This document shows positions 9,101 through 16,493 of a stretch of 26,023 nt of DNA, in pieces (the stretch's first letter is position 1; the number at the start of each line of letters is the position of its first letter). This DNA comes from Thermoplasmata archaeon (GTDB taxonomy: Archaea; Thermoplasmatota; Thermoplasmata; Thermoplasmatales; Thermoplasmataceae). Below the pieces are notes generated by a model that worked only from the letters and a program-made list of their open reading frames with translations, was not told where the DNA came from and did not search any database. A program made the translations under genes and the position numbers. The stretch covers positions 1 to 26,023 of the forward strand of contig JAJZXP010000052.1 of the NCBI GenBank assembly GCA_021806345.1, in the 5' to 3' direction.

Positions 9101-9626
9101 TTCTGGAATTATACGAATCAATTCCCGCAATGGATTCAAGTAGTTTTCTCCGTTCTGTTCCAGTCACATAAATGAATCTGTTAATGTCGCCCTGAAGGAC
9201 AAAACTGTACGAATCAAGTTGGATACCAATATTTTCCAGGAATCTATCAACGTCCACATGTTTCGACCTTTTTCCATTTATGTAATAAGTACTGGTTATA
9301 TCGTTACCACTTTGATCAAGGCATCTTTCAATCTCTATCCTTTCATATGAGTCTTCATCTCTATCTTCAACAAATGTTGCCTTTACTGAAGAGTGTGGTA
9401 TTCTTTTCTCGTCCTTGCCTGGGTTGTGTATTAAATCATCCAACTTTTCTGCCCGAACACTCTTTGACGACCTCGTGCCCAAAACGAACAAAAGTGCATC
9501 ACCAATATTGCTTTTTCCGCTTCCGTTTGGACCAGCAACCATACTTAACCCAGGTCTAAAGTCTATAACAGTTTCTTTAGGACCAAAGGATTTGAAGTTT
9601 TGGATGTTCAAGGAATAAAGTCTCAT
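6108..9626 (-). CDS. smc: Chromosome segregation ATPase SMC
   Basis: Structural maintenance of chromosomes protein, the DNA-organising ATPase of condensin. Full length at 1172 residues. Walker A is GPNGSGKS (residues 32-39). Long heptad-rich coiled coils run on both sides of a hinge domain at roughly 500-665, which includes VETAAGARLNSLVVED and ends near the GAISGG motif. The C-terminal head has the ABC signature LSGGEKS (about 1078) and Walker B IYFLDEIDM (about 1105). It starts on an ATG about 29 bases after a TATA box and leads the run smc-scpA-nuclease-tyrS. ScpB is encoded separately at 12830. No truncation or motif loss is visible. Confidence 0.97.
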   Translation of the reverse strand: MRLYSLNIQNFKSFGPKETVIDFRPGLSMVAGPNGSGKSNIGDALLFVLGTRSSKSVRAEKLDDLIHNPGKDEKRIPHSSVKATFVEDRDEDSYERIEIERCLDQSGNDITSTYYINGKRSKHVDVDRFLENIGIQLDSYSFVLQGDINRFIYVTGTERRKLLESIAGIDSYNSRINAAKEKSDETEKVILASNTLKEELDSEVEKTKLETEKLKEFNLLNSDIRNLKATALTLQIRNMEIDKSGYENSLSSETTRMNSIASQIDELKISIFKLNERRTEIEKNSSQKIQSKLAEIREKSESLKLERARKDIEASNYNRKVQEIRENIESNEDKIGSIEKEIMNLGERYNFLVEEGKNLESKDKFLREQIRQRIELQRNKNDKYKKTTDELQVLEKNLKETYKELEMARKFESENVTGCEKIQSKLGIREEDLTSEKYKLSEAQWKLKNIQKNQSSNKNITDGLNRKYYQLQSEISENEKSRVDLRQKIDAVAKEVEKIRSEMGSQGFSNKPISALMEAKAKGAIKGIHRVMGEIISYEDKVSLAVETAAGARLNSLVVEDENVAQECIDYLREKRLGRVTLLPINKMVPGRPRGKALVILQSESESSLLSKNVTYDPIYENVVWYTFSDTILVNNMDTAKRYMTGVRIVTMDGDIFEASGAISGGFINRGRRTYNTADLQKQEKLLDDLRETLNQVESDIKERRTEFDSVSRQLVEISKSGGEGKGQESSLQQTIDSSQKTVENMSIEVQTLKNDLKIALSQLDEKREKIRSLESAREEMELKKKRLYSQIGDNPEETNDLNEMQRELEVIKISSQDNIKELSEKRTTIQKISERKIELIKQNDSGKIEITQLGNKTSAIEEEITLLSRDLKKISEEEEVLNKNNRETLRELKEVENEISRITQSLNSLDNEKRTLENSTLTSRIKIQNLQERIDSVRRELEQTQGIPLPDFSSIQRVNAEIEIRTVKLQNIGAVNQLAEENLRELLQRRESLVEKLEKLQDEVNSLKRLMEELEGIKKNVLLEIYSKIRIEMKDIFKNLTKGGDVDMFLSDESNPLEAELLIKARPKGNSFTKLQSLSGGEKSLVALSFITAVQRSKPSPIYFLDEIDMFFDGANAESMGELLRENSNTSQIIMISLKNAMGKYANSLFGVTMNKKTNCTEIFSKSLGVV

Positions 9627-9652
9627 CTAAATCACGTCAGACAATAGTATGA

Positions 9653-9660
9653 TATTATAT
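9653..9660 (-). promoter_or_regulatory. TATA box for the smc operon
   Basis: On the - strand the sequence reads ATATAATA here, about 29 bases before the smc ATG, with a second TATATAGT-like stretch slightly further upstream (9664-9673). There is no SD before smc, so the operon probably starts with a very short leader. The 57-base gap to the upstream membrane gene holds nothing else that I can see. Confidence 0.5.
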
Positions 9661-9683
9661 TTACTATATAATATTTACTTAAT

Positions 9684-10208
9684 TTAGTGTTCAACACCAT
9701 TTATACGAGACTCTTGTCTAATTGAACTTGCCTTTGTCCTTATCAATAGCAATTCTCCAATATATATACCCAATGAAAATGCAACCATGGCGTTAAATAA
9801 TGCGATGATCAGTGGTTCAGTAAAATTTATAAAAAATTCCATTAACAATCTCACGAAAAGTAAAACGGTAGTCATAACAAGCAGAATAGTCGAGCTCCTA
9901 TAGAAGATCACATTATTTTCTAAATATACTTGAGTTAATACACCCAACCTGTCACCCACTACCAGACCGGGAAGAACAAGTAGCAATGATCCCAGAATAT
10001 AAATTGGCTGGTTGATAAGGTCAATTTCAAATGAAATTAATAGAAACGCGTACAGCAAGGGCGTTCTGAACAACATTTTGCTTGAATATCTTCTGCCATT
10101 AACGCCATACCATAGCCTCCTCAATATTAAGAGAGAAAAGATTATCATGATCACAACGAGCTCAGCGGAGTTGCTTCCAAATCCCGTTGGTGGAGTTGAA
10201 TTTCCCAA
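9684..10208 (-). CDS. Small multi-pass membrane protein, possibly CcdC/DUF1453-like
   Basis: Integral membrane protein of 174 residues with about five hydrophobic segments. The layout (N-terminal helix ending in RRLWYGVNGRRYSSKMLFRTP, a glycine-rich pair of helices LVLPGLVVGDRLG, then YRSSTILLVMTTVLLFVRLL) resembles the CcdC/DUF1453 family, whose role is unclear; this is a weak pattern match, not a firm assignment. The start is TTG at 10208: AAGGAG on the - strand (10216-10221) lies seven bases before it, a strong SD. A TATA-like element is at 10269-10277. It is divergent from tRNase Z and lies 57 bases upstream of smc in the same direction, but smc has its own promoter, so a shared role is not implied. 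Confidence 0.6.
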   Translation of the reverse strand: MGNSTPPTGFGSNSAELVVIMIIFSLLILRRLWYGVNGRRYSSKMLFRTPLLYAFLLISFEIDLINQPIYILGSLLLVLPGLVVGDRLGVLTQVYLENNVIFYRSSTILLVMTTVLLFVRLLMEFFINFTEPLIIALFNAMVAFSLGIYIGELLLIRTKASSIRQESRINGVEH

Positions 10209-10215
10209 AACTAAT

Positions 10216-10221
10216 CTCCTT
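10216..10221 (-). promoter_or_regulatory. SD motif fixing a TTG start
   Basis: AAGGAG on the - strand sits seven bases before the TTG at 10208 and is the main reason to accept that non-ATG start for the membrane protein. Confidence 0.6.
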
Positions 10222-10246
10222 CAGATAGGATCAAACTTATTAAATC

Positions 10247-10277
10247 ATTTTGAAAATTCAAAATTTTGTATATATTA
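10247..10277 (-). promoter_or_regulatory. TATA box with adjacent inverted repeat
   Basis: The - strand has AATATATAC at 10269-10277, a likely TATA box for the membrane protein gene. Directly downstream, 10247-10264 is an inverted repeat with perfect 8-base arms (ATTTTGAA, two-base spacer, TTCAAAAT) that would cover the DNA between the TATA box and the predicted transcription start, where an archaeal repressor often binds. In AT-rich DNA this can arise by chance. Confidence 0.35.
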
Positions 10278-10316
10278 TGTCTTAAACGCATAATCCAAAT
10301 GCGAATCAGATAGCCA

Positions 10317-10327
10317 ATTATTTTAAA
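10317..10327 (+). promoter_or_regulatory. TATA box for tRNase Z gene
   Basis: ATTATTTTAAA is centred about 25 bases before the ATG at 10347, with no SD between, which fits a leaderless transcript. Confidence 0.45.
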
Positions 10328-10346
10328 GTGGAAGGTATATTCTGGC

Positions 10347-11273
10347 ATGTCATCATCATTCAAAGTAACTTTTCTGGGAACAGGAGGATCATGGCCAATG
10401 CCAGGTAGAGCAATGCCATCAGTTGCTCTTCAAATGGATGACTATTTATGTCTTTTTGATTGCGGAGAGGGCACACAAAAACAGATCATGAAAAGTGGAT
10501 TGTCGTTCATGAAGATAAACAGTATATTTTTTTCGCATTTTCACGGGGATCACTTTCTAGGCGTTCTCGGTTTAATTCAAAGCATGTCTTTTAATGGAAG
10601 GACTGAACCCTTAAAAGTATACGGTCCAATAGGGGCTGTCTCAGTATTATCAAGAGCTTTTAACACTGGATATTTTTCGCTAGGGTTTGATATACTCATC
10701 GAAGAAATTCCATATGGCGGAAAAGTTGTGACACCTTATTTTGAAGCAACGACAATTAAAGCAGATCATCCTGTACCGGCGATCTCCTACAGGATTCAGG
10801 AATATGATTTGGTCAAAATTGATCCGGAAAAGGCCAAAGCTTTAGGGGTTCCATCTAAAAAGATTGAAACCATAAGAGACAAAGGACAGGCAGAGATATC
10901 CGGGAAGATAATCAAGTTGGAAGAAATATCGTCAGGATTAAGAAAGGGGAGATCCCTGGTATATTCTGGAGACACTAGACCAAATCCGGAAATGGTTAAA
11001 TTTGCAAAAAACGTTGATCTGTTCATCCACGAATCGACAACAGATTCATCCCTTGAACCGAAGGTGAATGAATTTGGACACACATCCTCAAGACAGGCAG
11101 CAGAAATTGCCAGGGATGCGGAGGTAGGAAAATTCTACCTGTATCACTACAGTCCTAGAATAGACAATCCAGAAATACTCAGGAAGGAGGCAATAGAAAT
11201 TTTTCCAAACTCATTTCTTTCCAAGGAATTGATGGTAGTTGAACTGCAAAAGGGGAAAGAAGCATTCAACTGA
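10347..11273 (+). CDS. rnz: Ribonuclease Z (tRNA 3' processing endonuclease)
   Basis: Metallo-beta-lactamase-fold endonuclease that cuts the 3' trailer from tRNA precursors. The 308-residue length is that of the short, dimeric tRNase Z. Zinc-binding motif II is SHFHGDH (His64, His66, Asp68, His69), preceded by FDCGEGTQKQ, the glycine/glutamate-rich block typical of the family. Further ligands are expected in KADHPVPAISYRI, YSGDTRPN and FGHTSSRQAAEIA, all present. A flexible-arm region lies near residues 150-190. It runs from its own promoter and converges on the permease gene with only 14 bases between stops. Confidence 0.93.
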   Translation: MSSSFKVTFLGTGGSWPMPGRAMPSVALQMDDYLCLFDCGEGTQKQIMKSGLSFMKINSIFFSHFHGDHFLGVLGLIQSMSFNGRTEPLKVYGPIGAVSVLSRAFNTGYFSLGFDILIEEIPYGGKVVTPYFEATTIKADHPVPAISYRIQEYDLVKIDPEKAKALGVPSKKIETIRDKGQAEISGKIIKLEEISSGLRKGRSLVYSGDTRPNPEMVKFAKNVDLFIHESTTDSSLEPKVNEFGHTSSRQAAEIARDAEVGKFYLYHYSPRIDNPEILRKEAIEIFPNSFLSKELMVVELQKGKEAFN

Positions 11274-11287
11274 AGTTTGTTCACTTT

Positions 11288-12697
11288 CTATTTCATTCCA
11301 GAGGTATCACTCTTCGGTGTTATCTTCCCGACTCTGCCATTTAGATCAATCTTACTCTCAAAAATCGAGGTAAGCAAAATTGCCAGAACGAAGGATATAA
11401 GATAGCTGTAGTCGACACCAAAAGTTATTGCATAAAATGGTATATTCAAGTTGAAATAATACTGTATTGTATCCATGAAAGGTATCGACAAAGTTATGGA
11501 AAACACGTAAGCAATGATAGGATTCAAATTAATTTTACCCTTGAATATCTCGGTTCTTCTACCTATGAAATACTCTCCAATCATCACGCCTATCCATGGA
11601 GTAATCCAGTAATCAAGAACATAAAGAAAACCCTCAAAATATGATGAGAAATCAGAGTAGAAAAGCAATCCCATAATTATTGTTAGCGCTCCAACTATGA
11701 AAATTATATACTTCCTTGCAGCTTTAAAACCCAATGCCCTTATGGACATAAGATTTGAGTAAATATTCAATGCATTTGCTGACAGACCACCTAAGAAAAG
11801 AGTTATGGAACCAATAAACCAAACTCCTCCCAAAAGAGGAACAAACAGGGAGTTCGTAAAGATGCCATCCAAATTGAGGTCAATACCAACATAAAAGCCT
11901 ATCACCTCAACGAGAAATGATGCAATACCAGAACCCAAAAGTGTAAAAATCAATGCAGCCATCTGTTTGTTTTTACCGCCTGGGATATATCTGGAATAAT
12001 CAGCTGCATAGGGTGCCCAGGACATAATATATGAAAATGACAGCATTATGACAGAAGTAAAAGCGACTATTGAAAAATTTCCGGAATAGGCAGATATAAA
12101 CCTACTTGGTGAAATTATTATCGAAATTGATAGAAATAGGAACATAATTCCGAGCACAACTGACATGATTTTTTCAAAGGATTTTACAGTCTTATGGCCA
12201 TACACTACTGTCAGAGAAATAAAGAGCATTACAAGGAAAAGCGATAAGAGTTCCATTAAATCTAAGCCCATAAAAATATGATTAGTGGAGTGTTGATCTG
12301 TCAGGACAAACTGAAGCGCTCTCGCTGAAATAATCAGGTTCACTGAGAGCCATCCTACAGTGTTCATAAATTGAAGAAGTGAAAAGATTTTCCCCCCACC
12401 CGTCCCGAACGATCTTTTTGAGATTTCCATCTGGCCGAGTCCGGTTTTAGGTCCAAGGTAACTCATTACTGCGACAAGAGCACCACCGCCAGAATTTGCA
12501 ATCACAAGTGCAAGCAGGGTATAAAAGACTGACATTCCATATGATTCGACAAGTACCCCAAGCGCAAAGTCTGCGACAGTTAGATTAGAACCGAACCATA
12601 GAAAGAATAGTGATCGTTGATTCATGCTTCTCTGTTCTTCATTTATCTGAGTCTGCAGTGTATCATCCGTATACTTTCCCGCAAGAATAGATTTCAC
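11288..12697 (-). CDS. NCS1-family nucleobase permease (cytosine/purine type)
   Basis: Twelve-helix membrane transporter of the nucleobase-cation-symport-1 family, 469 residues. The N-terminal block (LFFLWFGSNLTVADFALGVLV) and the GGGALVAVMSYLGPKTGLGQM stretch after the second helix are typical of the family; later SYIMSWAPYAADYSRYIP is the conserved substrate-site segment near helix 6. The probable cargo is cytosine, a purine or a related compound, taken up with a cation; the exact substrate cannot be read. The start is GTG at 12697, about 29 bases after a TATA-like element, without SD, so it is probably leaderless. No metabolic partner gene adjoins it, although purD lies across the divergent promoter region. 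Confidence 0.88.
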   Translation of the reverse strand: MKSILAGKYTDDTLQTQINEEQRSMNQRSLFFLWFGSNLTVADFALGVLVESYGMSVFYTLLALVIANSGGGALVAVMSYLGPKTGLGQMEISKRSFGTGGGKIFSLLQFMNTVGWLSVNLIISARALQFVLTDQHSTNHIFMGLDLMELLSLFLVMLFISLTVVYGHKTVKSFEKIMSVVLGIMFLFLSISIIISPSRFISAYSGNFSIVAFTSVIMLSFSYIMSWAPYAADYSRYIPGGKNKQMAALIFTLLGSGIASFLVEVIGFYVGIDLNLDGIFTNSLFVPLLGGVWFIGSITLFLGGLSANALNIYSNLMSIRALGFKAARKYIIFIVGALTIIMGLLFYSDFSSYFEGFLYVLDYWITPWIGVMIGEYFIGRRTEIFKGKINLNPIIAYVFSITLSIPFMDTIQYYFNLNIPFYAITFGVDYSYLISFVLAILLTSIFESKIDLNGRVGKITPKSDTSGMK

Positions 12698-12721
12698 AAC
12701 AAGGAAAGTGCATGCGATTCA

Positions 12722-12731
12722 ATAAATATAG
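12722..12731 (-). promoter_or_regulatory. TATA box for the permease gene
   Basis: TATATTTATT on the - strand lies about 29 bases before the GTG start at 12697. A second A/T box (TTTATATATAG, 12738-12747) further in the same divergent gap could serve either direction. Confidence 0.4.
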
Positions 12732-12803
12732 AGTATCTTTATATATAGTTCGCTTGATTGGCTCACCACTGAAAATTTTTGAATTTCAGGAGAATTAAAA
12801 TAT

Positions 12804-12813
12804 TTTATATAAA
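12804..12813 (+). promoter_or_regulatory. TATA box for scpB-purD
   Basis: TTTATATAAA is centred about 22 bases before the ATG at 12830. This spacing supports that ATG over the in-frame TTG at 12779, which would lie upstream of the promoter element. Confidence 0.55.
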
Positions 12814-12829
12814 GAATTTATTCCCTTAC

Positions 12830-13324
12830 ATGGGTATTGATGAAAAACTCGAAGCTCTTCTTTTTGCTTCCGAGGAGCCTCTTAGTTTGACTGAATTATC
12901 ATCAATACTGTTGGAGAGCCAGGATGAGGTTAAAAAATCCTTAAAGAGATTGATTAAATCCTATGAAAGCAGAAATACCAGCATAGTGATTTCAGTCACA
13001 GGGAAGAAATATAAGATGACTCTTAAATCGGAGTTTAATGAGGTCGTTTCGCCAGTAGCAACACCAGAACTCTCAAAAGAAGAGCTTAAGGCGTTAACCC
13101 TGATTGTCAACAGCAAAAAGGCAATGAAGGGAGAAGTAAATGAAAAACTTCACAAAAGGGCAGATGCTGTCATCACAAACCTTAAAAAATTAGGTTTTAT
13201 TAAAAGCGAGAAATACAGAAACACAGAAATATACAAATTAACAGGAAAGTTTTACAAGTACTTTAACGTTAAAAAAGGGGTTCAATTGGACAAGACAAAA
13301 GGAGAGGAAGAAAATGAGTTATAG
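12830..13324 (+). CDS. scpB: Segregation and condensation protein B
   Basis: Winged-helix partner of the SMC-ScpA complex, 164 residues from this start. The N-terminus MGIDEKLEALLFASEEPLSLTELSSIL is the hallmark ScpB opening (a helix, then the first winged helix), followed by ITGKKYKMTLKSEF-like strands and a second winged helix beginning TPELSKEELKALTLIV. The C-terminus is short. I chose the ATG at 12830 from the family N-terminus and the TATA box 22 bases upstream. It is separated from smc-scpA by about 3 kb and several unrelated genes, and instead overlaps purD by 11 bases. The assignment rests on N-terminal pattern and size. Confidence 0.83.
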   Translation: MGIDEKLEALLFASEEPLSLTELSSILLESQDEVKKSLKRLIKSYESRNTSIVISVTGKKYKMTLKSEFNEVVSPVATPELSKEELKALTLIVNSKKAMKGEVNEKLHKRADAVITNLKKLGFIKSEKYRNTEIYKLTGKFYKYFNVKKGVQLDKTKGEEENEL

Positions 13325-14630
13325 GATTGCTATTGTAGGAGGCGGAGGTCGGGAAGATGCTTTGACAAGAAAGATTTTTGAGAATGGTGCTGAATTAATT
13401 TCAATCATGCCAAATGAAAACCCTTCTATAAAGAGCATCAGCAGTGAAACTCTCATAGCTCAGACAAGCGAAACCGAAAAAATCATAGATTTTATCAAAG
13501 ACAAAAACCCAGACCTAGTATACGTTAGCCCAGATGGATATCTTGAAACCAATCTAGTAGATAAGTTGTTATTAACCAACATAAAAATAGCCAGTCCTTC
13601 TTCTGCGGCATTTAAGATCGAGAGTTCTAAAATATTCATGAGACAACTAATGAAAAGATATGGCATTCCTGGAAACCTTAAGTTTGAAGTTTTAAATAGC
13701 GAATACGATATTCAAAAATTGCTGTCAAACACCAGTAAAGAGTATGCTATCAAACCGTCTGGTCTGACAGGAGGAAAAGGTGTCAAGGTTACAAACCATC
13801 ACTTTTCTAACAGAAGGGAAGCCATCGCATATGCTTCGGAAATTTTACAGAGAGACCAGAGAATCCTAATTGAGGAAGCTGTCGAAGGAGAGGAATTTTC
13901 TATGCAGCTTTTTACTGATGGTTCCAGCGTATTATTCGCTCCTTTAGCCCAAGACTACAAACGATTGAGGGAAGGAGACCAGGGTCCTAATACAGGAGGA
14001 ATGGGTTCGATTACGGACAAGGATATGAGACTTCCATTTATTTCATCGTTCACATACGAAAAGGCGAAAGAAATTTCCCGCAAATTTGTAAATTCTTTGT
14101 TTAATGATGGACAGATTTTCAAGGGGGTAATGTACGTTCAATTCATGCAGACTAAGGAAGGTCCAAAAGTAATCGAAATTAATGGAAGATTAGGCGACCC
14201 GGAAGGAATGAATATTTTAACATTGATGGAAGGGGATGTAGTAGACCTTCTTTTCAGAATTGCTGACGCAGACTTAAAAGGTGCCAAGGTCAACTTCAGG
14301 AAAAATGCCACTGTGTTGAAATATCTTGTTCCCCCGGGATATGGAGTGAACCCCATGCCAGGAAATTTAAGGGTCAACACACATGGACTTCCAGAGCATA
14401 TTAAAATCTATTATTCAGGGGTTACTGGTGATATCAACAATGTAAATTTCACGAACTCAAGAGGAATGGCAATACTCGCTGAGGGGGATACAATAGAAGG
14501 AGCTTCTGCTGACGTTGAAATGAACCTATGGAGGATTACTGGACAGTATGAAATGAGGCATGATATAGGAAAAGCTGAAACACTCAAGAAAAAGATGGAT
14601 GCGTCAAAGGCACTTGGAATTTCTTATTGA
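13314..14630 (+). CDS. purD: Phosphoribosylamine-glycine ligase (GAR synthetase)
   Basis: Second step of de novo purine synthesis: joins glycine to phosphoribosylamine using ATP. The 438-residue protein has the N-terminal Rossmann-like domain opening IAIVGGGGREDAL, an ATP-grasp domain with AIKPSGLTGGKGV near residues 145-157 and GEEFSMQLFTDG, the GPNTGGMGSI substrate loop, and EINGRLGDPEGM carrying the metal ligands. The family normally reads GGREHAL at the start; here the His is Asp. The ATG overlaps scpB, with GGAGAGG in the scpB coding sequence as SD. It converges on the EF-Tu-like gene across a 72-base gap containing a T5 run. Confidence 0.95.
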   Translation: MSYRIAIVGGGGREDALTRKIFENGAELISIMPNENPSIKSISSETLIAQTSETEKIIDFIKDKNPDLVYVSPDGYLETNLVDKLLLTNIKIASPSSAAFKIESSKIFMRQLMKRYGIPGNLKFEVLNSEYDIQKLLSNTSKEYAIKPSGLTGGKGVKVTNHHFSNRREAIAYASEILQRDQRILIEEAVEGEEFSMQLFTDGSSVLFAPLAQDYKRLREGDQGPNTGGMGSITDKDMRLPFISSFTYEKAKEISRKFVNSLFNDGQIFKGVMYVQFMQTKEGPKVIEINGRLGDPEGMNILTLMEGDVVDLLFRIADADLKGAKVNFRKNATVLKYLVPPGYGVNPMPGNLRVNTHGLPEHIKIYYSGVTGDINNVNFTNSRGMAILAEGDTIEGASADVEMNLWRITGQYEMRHDIGKAETLKKKMDASKALGISY

Positions 14631-14702
14631 GAAAATTTTTCATTCACGCAAATTAAAATTCAACCTTCAAGGAAGAGATAAATCACATCAACAGCACTAA
14701 CT
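14631..14702. terminator. Convergent gap with T-runs
   Basis: The 72 bases between the purD stop and the EF-Tu-like stop hold a TTTTT run at 14637-14641 on the + strand and short T-runs on the - strand (around 14650-14660). They probably end both transcripts. I see no RNA gene or hairpin of note. Confidence 0.35.
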
Positions 14703-15620
14703 TCATGGTTTATATTCCTCTGAAACGAATCTTCCTACAATCCTAGGTTTGGCATTTGGCCTGACAACCACATACTCCTTTTCAGGCAAGATCGGTTTGT
14801 CCAATTTTATTAAGCCATCAGTCAAAATTCCCCTGGAATAGTGGAAATTACCCGCAAGAAATACTTCACCATCATTTCTGTTATTTTGTGGCACAGACGG
14901 ATGATATTCAATCTTTCCTTTGAGATCGTTAACCATTGGTATACTCTTCTCAGATAAAATTGATCCTCTATCAATTGTTTCAATATCGGCATTCTTTAAG
15001 GCAATACCAACTCTGCTTCCAGTCTCTGCTTCTTCAAAATCTATGTCATTCATTTGAATTGACTTGACCTGAATTTTCTTTCCGGATGGATTTAAAAACA
15101 GTTCCTGGTGTTTTTTCAACGTACCACCTAAAACGAACCCTAGTATAACTGTACCAACGCTTTTAACTTTGAAAAAGTGGTCAATTATAACTTTAGTTTC
15201 TGGTTGCTTATTCTGTTCTATTTTCATCCCGTATATTTGATCTAAGAGTTCCATGGAAGTTCCATTGAAAAAATTGTAATTCTTGAGCGCTGAGTTTTTC
15301 AATATGGTCTTAAGTCTATCAGTATCTGTTGTGTCGTCCACTGTTATGAAACCAAGACTCTTTGTCATAACGTCTGCACAGAGGATATTTTCTCCAAGGT
15401 ATGCATTCATATTCTTCCCATTTATAACAACAATTTGAGCTAAAGTCATACTATCAGTCAGTGATGAAATCTTATCTGGATATCGACTTGGAACAAATAT
15501 CGTCGAATTGCCATGATCATCTTTCCTTCCATAAATTGCAATATCGCTCTCTGTGTGCTTTTTCCCAATTCCCTTAATGAAATTCTCATCCTCGTATGCA
15601 TATATTCTATAATTTTCCAT
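14703..15620 (-). CDS. EF-Tu/SelB-like protein lacking the GTPase P-loop
   Basis: 305-residue relative of translational GTPases. The first half (to about residue 130) has the outline of a G domain but no GxxxxGK[ST] P-loop and no NKxD motif; it has GKKHTESDIAIYGRK and SRYPDKISSLTDSMTLAQIVVI instead. The second half is a recognisable EF-Tu domain 2 (FFKVKSVGTVILGFVLGGTL to AETGSRVGIALKN) followed by a domain 3-like end. I recall related P-loop-less proteins in other euryarchaea with a KKGT-SD-Y-RK pattern, but their role is not known to me. It should not hydrolyse GTP; RNA or ribosome binding is only a guess. The ATG directly follows the hemH stop (TAA then ATG), with GGAG about 10 bases upstream, so it is co-translated with the haem genes. 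Confidence 0.72.
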   Translation of the reverse strand: MENYRIYAYEDENFIKGIGKKHTESDIAIYGRKDDHGNSTIFVPSRYPDKISSLTDSMTLAQIVVINGKNMNAYLGENILCADVMTKSLGFITVDDTTDTDRLKTILKNSALKNYNFFNGTSMELLDQIYGMKIEQNKQPETKVIIDHFFKVKSVGTVILGFVLGGTLKKHQELFLNPSGKKIQVKSIQMNDIDFEEAETGSRVGIALKNADIETIDRGSILSEKSIPMVNDLKGKIEYHPSVPQNNRNDGEVFLAGNFHYSRGILTDGLIKLDKPILPEKEYVVVRPNAKPRIVGRFVSEEYKP

Positions 15621-16493
15621 TTATGCCATCTCCACGCATTCTTTTATTGATCTTATCGCATCATCAGTATCATTTGGAAGCTGTGCTCTCTTATATCCCA
15701 TAGACTTCAATTTAACCTTTTCCCCAAATAGCATATCCAAGTCATATAGGACTTCCAAGTGATCGTAAAGGAAACCAACTGGGACTGTGACTATTCTCTT
15801 ATATCCCTTGTCCTGAACCTGTTCCAGGATATCATATATGCTGGGCTCAAGCCATACCTTTCCATAGGAACCTCTACTCTGAAAACCTATCCCAAAATTG
15901 TCAACTTTGGCCTCAAATGCAATTTTATCTGTCCAACTTTTAAGGTCAAGAACGTAATCAGATTCTTCCTCTACAGTATGAGGAAGACTGTGGGCCGAGA
16001 ATAATACAAAATCTTCAGGTTCTGCTAAACTTTTGAGGGAATTTATCCAGAAAGTTGTAAGAATGCGGGATTTGCTCATTCCGTTAATCGCAGTTATATT
16101 TGTCTGAAGATCTATACTTTTGGAAATCTTTTCCAGTGGGTCGAGATAACTTTTCATAATGCTGTTATTCCTTATGGGAAATAATGGAAATGCAACAATA
16201 TGATCATATAATCCATCCTTGATCTGCTTAGCGATCTCTCTTATGGACGGATTCCAATGTTTAAACGCCATAAATATTTCGTAATCATGAAAATTCGATC
16301 TCATCTTTCCAATCAGGGATCTTAGAATTTCACTGGATGGTGATTTATAGCCAAAAGCGGAATATTTACTATTTGTCTCCTTTATGGAAAATTCAGGAGG
16401 GTCCCTACCTCCAAAAACGTCCCTCAGATAATCCATTATCTCCTCTTTTTTTTCAGGACTTCCATAAGCCATAAGCAAAAGTGCTTTATTCAT
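15621..16493 (-). CDS. hemH: Ferrochelatase, probably coproporphyrin type
   Basis: Inserts ferrous iron into a porphyrin. The 290-residue protein has LLLMAYGSP at the N-terminus (Tyr10), FSAHSLP with catalytic His168, FQSRGSYGKVWLEPSI near 205-219, and DHLEVLYDLD with catalytic Glu247. The tyrosine in the MAYG(S/T)P motif matches the residue that contacts metal in the Bacillus enzyme, which uses coproporphyrin III; this favours the coproporphyrin route over the protoporphyrin route, though hemQ/chdC is not in the window to confirm it. It overlaps hemE by 8 bases and has GAGGAG about 8 bases before its ATG, so the pair is one operon. Confidence 0.9.
   Translation of the reverse strand: MNKALLLMAYGSPEKKEEIMDYLRDVFGGRDPPEFSIKETNSKYSAFGYKSPSSEILRSLIGKMRSNFHDYEIFMAFKHWNPSIREIAKQIKDGLYDHIVAFPLFPIRNNSIMKSYLDPLEKISKSIDLQTNITAINGMSKSRILTTFWINSLKSLAEPEDFVLFSAHSLPHTVEEESDYVLDLKSWTDKIAFEAKVDNFGIGFQSRGSYGKVWLEPSIYDILEQVQDKGYKRIVTVPVGFLYDHLEVLYDLDMLFGEKVKLKSMGYKRAQLPNDTDDAIRSIKECVEMA

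Noticed and set aside
10012..10293. 93-residue + strand frame across the divergent promoter region
   Set aside because: It runs through the promoter region of the membrane protein gene and most of its coding frame, and has no family signal.
12769..12789. Short inverted repeat (CTGAAA...TTTCAG) upstream of scpB
   Set aside because: Six-base arms with a nine-base spacer in AT-rich DNA are within chance expectation, and the position does not match either promoter well.
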